A DNA stretch of 10,093 nucleotides, taken from Acidobacteriota bacterium. GTDB taxonomy: Bacteria > Acidobacteriota > Vicinamibacteria > Vicinamibacterales > 2-12-FULL-66-21. Positions 6,687 to 10,093 of the stretch are shown in pieces (the stretch's first letter is position 1; every line of letters begins with the position of its first letter). Under the pieces are notes generated by a model. It was not told the origin of the DNA. It saw only the letters and a list, made by a program, of their open reading frames with translations, and made no database searches. Where the stretch lies: assembly GCA_013697225.1 (NCBI GenBank), contig JACCXG010000086.1, positions 1-10,093 of the forward strand, read 5' to 3'. The position numbers and the translations under genes are program-made.

Positions 6687-9203
6687 ATGAGTCGCATTGA
6701 TCCGGTCTGCGGGATGACCGTGGATCCGGCGCGAGCGGCGGCGCACGCGGAGCACGACGGGAAGGACTACTACTTCTGCTGCCGGTCCTGCCGCGACCGC
6801 TTCGTCGCCGACCCTGCCCTGTACCTGCAGGGCCCGCGACCCTCTGTGGCGCACGGACATCAGGGTCACCATTCGTCAGCGGCGCCACTAACCATCGTGA
6901 AATCGCGCGGGGCGCTGCATGGAGGTGCGGCCCCCTCGACGGTTCCCGCGCCTGCAAATGCCCCCGCGTCGGCGCCTGTGGGAACACAGTACATCTGCCC
7001 GATGGATCCGGAGGTCCGGCAGAACACGCCGGGTGCATGCCCGAAGTGCGGCATGGCCCTGGAACCTGACATTCCCGCGGCGCCGGTCACAAGGGTCGAA
7101 TACACCTGTCCGATGCACCCCGAGATCGTCCGCGGCGCCCCGGGCGCCTGCCCGATCTGCGGCATGGCGCTCGAACCGAGAACGATCGCCATGGAGGAAC
7201 CGGCTAACCCGGAGCTCGCCGACATGACCCGGCGCACCTGGCTGGCGGCGCTGCTCGGACTGCCGGTGTTCCTGCTCGCCATGGGAGACATGGTGCTGGG
7301 CATGGGACTCGGCGGGCGCATCGACATGCGGCTGTCGAACTGGGTGGGTTTGATCTGCGCGACCCCGGTCGTGCTCTGGGCGGGCTGGCCGCTCCTGGAA
7401 CGCGGCTGGGCCTCTGTGCGGAATCGCTCCCCCAACATGTTCACGCTGATCGCGCTCGGGGTTGGCGCGGCATACGTGTACAGCGTGGTTGCAACCCTGG
7501 CGCCAGAGCTATTTCCAGCGGGGTTCAGGATTCACGGAGTCGTGGAACCGTATTTCGACACGGCTGTCGTGATCACCGCGATCGTGCTGTTTGGGCAGGT
7601 CCTCGAGCTCCGCGCCAGGGGGCGGACGAGTGCCGCCATCCGTCAGCTCCTCGGAATGGCCCCGAATACCGCACGGGTTATTCGTGACGAAGGGGAGCAG
7701 GACGTACCCCTCAGCACCGTCGTCGTCGGCGACCTGCTCCGCGTACGCCCGGGCGAACGTGTGCCCGTGGACGGGATCGTTGTCGAAGGGCGAAGTCTGG
7801 TGGACGAGTCGATGGTGACCGGCGAACCGGCGCCCGTTCAGAAGGAGGAGGGAAGCAGGGTCACCGGCGCGACCCTCAACGGCACGGGCAGCCTCACGAT
7901 GCGCGCCGAGCGGGTCGGGAGCGACACGCTGCTCGCGCAGATCGTCCGGATGGTTGGAGAGGCGCAGCGCACCCGCGCTCCCATCCAGCGCCTGGCCGAT
8001 GTCGTCTCGGGCTACTTCGTCCCCGCGGTGGTTGCAGTGGCCGTGATTGCCTTTGTCGTGTGGGCCCTTGTGGGCCCCGAGCCGAGATTCGCGTTCGCGC
8101 TCGTCAGCGCCATCGCGGTACTCATCATCGCGTGCCCCTGCGCGCTGGGGCTGGCCACACCCATGGCCATCATGGTTGGAACCGGGCGGGGCGCCGCCGC
8201 GGGTGTACTGGTCAGGAACGCAGAGGCGCTCGAGCGGCTCGAGAAGGTCGATACGCTCGTCTTCGACAAGACCGGAACGCTGACGGAAGGACGTCCTCGC
8301 CTCGTGCACGTCTCCACAGTTCCGCCGGTATCAGAGGCTGCACTCCTGCGCTATGCGGCAAGCCTCGAGCAGGGAAGCGAGCACCCGCTGGCTTCCGCTG
8401 TGGTGAACGGGGCGCGCGAGCGCGGCATCGCACTCGCGAGTCCTTCGCGGTTCGAGGCGCTGCCAGGACGAGGTGTCTCAGGCTCGGTTGACGGACACGA
8501 CGTGCTCCTGGGCAACCGGCAGCTGCTGGAGGAGCAGCGTATTGATTCGAGCCCCGCGAGCGGCGAGGCTGCCGGCCGCCGATCCGAAGGGCAGACGGTG
8601 ATCTTCGTGGCGGTGGACGGGCAGGTTGCGGGTCTGCTGGCGGTGGCCGACCCCATCAAGGAATCGACAGCTGAAGCGATCGCCGAGCTCCGCCGTCAGC
8701 ATCTGCGCCTCGTAATGCTCACGGGCGACAGCCAGGAGACGGCGCACGCGGTCGCCCGGCAGCTGGGCATCGACGAGGTGATCGCCGAGGTGCTGCCGGA
8801 CGCCAAGCGGGCGGCCATCCAGGATCTGCAGCGCCAGGGACGGGTCGTGGCAATGGCTGGTGACGGCATCAACGACGCGCCGGCGCTCGCACAGGCAGCC
8901 GTCGGCATTGCCATGGGTTCCGGCACCGATGTGGCCATGGAGAGCGCGGGGATCACGCTGGTCAAGGGAGATCTCCGCGGGCTCGTCCGTGCCCGCCGCC
9001 TGAGCCGCGCGACGATGAAGAACATCCGGCAAAACCTGTTCCTGGCCTTCATCTATAACGCGGTCGGGGTCCCGGTGGCGGCGGGGGTGCTGTATCCGCT
9101 GCTCGGTGTGCTGATCAGCCCGATCTGGGCAAGCGCCGCGATGACGTTCAGCTCGGTGTCGGTGATCGCCAATGCGCTGCGGCTGCGTCGCCTCGAGCTG
9201 TAA
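6687..9203 (+). CDS. copA: Cu(I)/Ag(I)-exporting P1B-1-type ATPase with N-terminal YHS and two heavy-metal-binding domains
   Basis: This 838-residue inner-membrane pump is predicted to export Cu(I), possibly Ag(I), at the cost of ATP. The N-terminus carries a YHS domain (1-48; DPVCGM with C8, then FCCRSC with C31, C32, C35), a His-rich linker (HGHQGHH, 56-62) and two heavy-metal-binding domains: CPMDPE...CPKCGM (104-123) and CPMHPE...CPICGM (141-160). The first has Asp for the usual His. There is no HMA (GMxCxxC) domain. Eight membrane helices are expected near 184-205, 216-237, 251-276, 288-307, 440-462, 468-497, 782-803 and 806-830. Catalytic features: TGE (378-380), metal-site CPC (483-485), DKTGT with phosphorylated D527, HP (566-567) and GDGIND (725-730). 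YN(x4)P (790-796) and M(x2)SS (819-823) match the Cu(I) subclass. The ATG is fixed by the YHS domain beginning at residue 3. It is controlled by the CueR-like promoter ending 6 bases upstream. 'copA' names the function; the N-terminal architecture differs from E. coli CopA. Confidence 0.93.
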   Translation: MSRIDPVCGMTVDPARAAAHAEHDGKDYYFCCRSCRDRFVADPALYLQGPRPSVAHGHQGHHSSAAPLTIVKSRGALHGGAAPSTVPAPANAPASAPVGTQYICPMDPEVRQNTPGACPKCGMALEPDIPAAPVTRVEYTCPMHPEIVRGAPGACPICGMALEPRTIAMEEPANPELADMTRRTWLAALLGLPVFLLAMGDMVLGMGLGGRIDMRLSNWVGLICATPVVLWAGWPLLERGWASVRNRSPNMFTLIALGVGAAYVYSVVATLAPELFPAGFRIHGVVEPYFDTAVVITAIVLFGQVLELRARGRTSAAIRQLLGMAPNTARVIRDEGEQDVPLSTVVVGDLLRVRPGERVPVDGIVVEGRSLVDESMVTGEPAPVQKEEGSRVTGATLNGTGSLTMRAERVGSDTLLAQIVRMVGEAQRTRAPIQRLADVVSGYFVPAVVAVAVIAFVVWALVGPEPRFAFALVSAIAVLIIACPCALGLATPMAIMVGTGRGAAAGVLVRNAEALERLEKVDTLVFDKTGTLTEGRPRLVHVSTVPPVSEAALLRYAASLEQGSEHPLASAVVNGARERGIALASPSRFEALPGRGVSGSVDGHDVLLGNRQLLEEQRIDSSPASGEAAGRRSEGQTVIFVAVDGQVAGLLAVADPIKESTAEAIAELRRQHLRLVMLTGDSQETAHAVARQLGIDEVIAEVLPDAKRAAIQDLQRQGRVVAMAGDGINDAPALAQAAVGIAMGSGTDVAMESAGITLVKGDLRGLVRARRLSRATMKNIRQNLFLAFIYNAVGVPVAAGVLYPLLGVLISPIWASAAMTFSSVSVIANALRLRRLEL

Positions 9204-9358
9204 CCCGCGGACCGCGCATGGAGGCTGGGGGCGGAAAAACGTGCAGCGACGCCGCAGGGCTCGAGGCCCAGGCTGACAGAGCCCCCGGGACGCCGGTACG
9301 CACGCTGGGGTACACTACTGAGCGCCAGCGGAATCCGCGTCTGACCACGAGGAGGCCT
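9204..9358 (+). promoter_or_regulatory. Intergenic region with ribosome-binding site for the VWFA-related gene
   Basis: GAGGAGG at 9349-9355 is a strong Shine-Dalgarno sequence 3 bases before the GTG at 9359 and fixes that start. TACACT at 9311-9316 is a possible -10 element with no clear -35. GGGCTC (9257-9262) and GAGCCC (9279-9284) could pair around a 16-base loop after the ATPase gene, but without a T-tract this is at best a weak terminator. Nothing else is recognised in the 155 bases. Confidence 0.5.
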
Positions 9359-10093
9359 GTGGGAATCTTTGCGCACTCTTCCCGCAACAACGTCCGGATC
9401 GTGCTGGCGGCAGCCCTCGCCCTCACAGTCGTCTCCGCCCAGGAGCCGGCAGCGCCCGCACCGTCCCCGCCCTCAGAGCAGGCCGCGCAGCCCCCGCGAT
9501 TCCGGACGGAGGCAAACTACGTTCGGGTGGACGTCTACCCGACACGAGGCGGACAGCCCGTCCAGGATCTCCGCGCCGAGGAGTTCGAGGTACTCGAGAA
9601 TGGCGCCCGGCAGGAGATCCAGGCCTTCGAGCACATCGTCATCAGCCCTGCCGGCCCGCAGTCCTTGCGTGTCGAGGCAGACTCGGTCGCCGGGGGTGAG
9701 ACGATGGCGGCCAGCCCCCGCAACAGGGTTTTCGTGTTCTTCCTGGATGTCCCCCACGTGGCGGTGGAGGGAGGTCATCGCATCAAGGAACCCCTCATCC
9801 ACCTGATGGACCGCGTGCTCGGCCCTGACGACCTCGTGGCCGTCATGACGCCGGAGATGTCCGCAGCCCAGATCACCTTCGGCCGCAAGACGGAAGTCAT
9901 CGCGGAGATGTTGCGCGAGAAATGGACCTGGGGCATGCGGCATTCCATCCTCCCGATGGACAGCCGCGAGAAGGAATACGAGATCTGCTTCCCGCCCGGT
10001 GTGGCGGCACAGCTGATCGCGCGCCGGCGCGAGCGGATCGTGCTCGACGCGCTTCACGATCTGGTCCGATACCTGGGGGGTGTCCGTGAGGAA
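9359..10093 (+). CDS. Exported VWFA-related protein (TIGR03436-type), 3' end beyond window
   Basis: The first 245 codons are in the window and the frame is still open at the last base, so the gene is partial. Residues 1-27 form a signal peptide: basic start, hydrophobic core IVLAAALALTVV (14-25) and a VSA cleavage site before Q28, so the product is probably exported. A Pro/Ala-rich linker follows (about 29-46). A short domain at about 48-92 (YVRVDVYPTRGG..., then EEFEVLENGARQEIQAFE) is the usual N-terminal part of the acidobacterial VWFA-related family. The Rossmann-like VWA core begins at VFVFFLD (124-130) and continues through GPDDLVAVMT (155-164). The expected MIDAS motif DxSxS is replaced by DVPHV at 130-134, so metal-dependent adhesion of the standard kind is doubtful. 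The GTG start is supported by GAGGAGG at 9349-9355 and by the signal peptide beginning there. Function is unknown. It is unrelated by sequence to its neighbours and probably a separate transcription unit. Confidence 0.85.
   Translation, partial: MGIFAHSSRNNVRIVLAAALALTVVSAQEPAAPAPSPPSEQAAQPPRFRTEANYVRVDVYPTRGGQPVQDLRAEEFEVLENGARQEIQAFEHIVISPAGPQSLRVEADSVAGGETMAASPRNRVFVFFLDVPHVAVEGGHRIKEPLIHLMDRVLGPDDLVAVMTPEMSAAQITFGRKTEVIAEMLREKWTWGMRHSILPMDSREKEYEICFPPGVAAQLIARRRERIVLDALHDLVRYLGGVREE

Noticed and set aside
9369..9806. 145-codon + strand open frame near the window end
   Set aside because: It is Ser/Arg/Pro-rich and out of frame with the GTG-initiated frame from 9359. That frame has a Shine-Dalgarno sequence, a signal peptide and VWFA-family motifs.

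Overview
The window reads as an ordinary chromosomal stretch from a GC-rich bacterium, most probably an Acidobacteriota. The lineage call rests mainly on the last gene, which matches the VWFA-related domain family (TIGR03436) that is characteristically abundant in Acidobacteriota. High GC, tightly packed co-directional genes and GTG starts fit, but no rRNA or other phylogenetic marker is present, so the lineage is an inference. All six recognisable genes lie on the + strand. I see no tRNA, rRNA, CRISPR array, transposase or attachment site.

Layout. Positions 1-127 are a leader without a recognisable gene. Positions 128-1372 encode a cytoplasmic metallophosphoesterase with purple-acid-phosphatase-type motifs and an unassigned acidic helical N-terminus. 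Positions 1419-6653 form a compact three-gene block: a DUF2760 protein, an Hsp70-family ATPase that stops after its beta substrate-binding region, and a second Hsp70 paralogue fused to a C-terminal DUF3731 ('DnaK-related') domain. The second Hsp70 most likely starts at a non-standard CTG that overlaps the stop of the first (CTGA). Positions 6687-9203 encode a Cu(I)/Ag(I) P1B-1-type ATPase with a YHS domain and two CxxC-type heavy-metal-binding domains in place of the usual HMA domains. From 9359 to the window end runs the 5' part of an exported VWFA-related protein.

The DUF2760/Hsp70/Hsp70-DUF3731 block looks like a dedicated two-Hsp70 module of unknown client. Both Hsp70s keep the nucleotide-binding residues, both lack a DnaK-like helical lid, and only one carries DUF3731, so a cooperating pair is a reasonable hypothesis. 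The phosphoesterase just upstream may or may not belong to it.

The copper pump is a separate unit. Its promoter overlaps the stop codon of the second Hsp70 gene and is a close match to a CueR (MerR-family) operator: dyad ACCTTCC-N7-GGAAGGT inside an elongated 19-bp spacer between TTGACC and CAGAAT. The -10 element is so close to the ATG that the mRNA is predicted to be leaderless. The regulator itself is not in the window.
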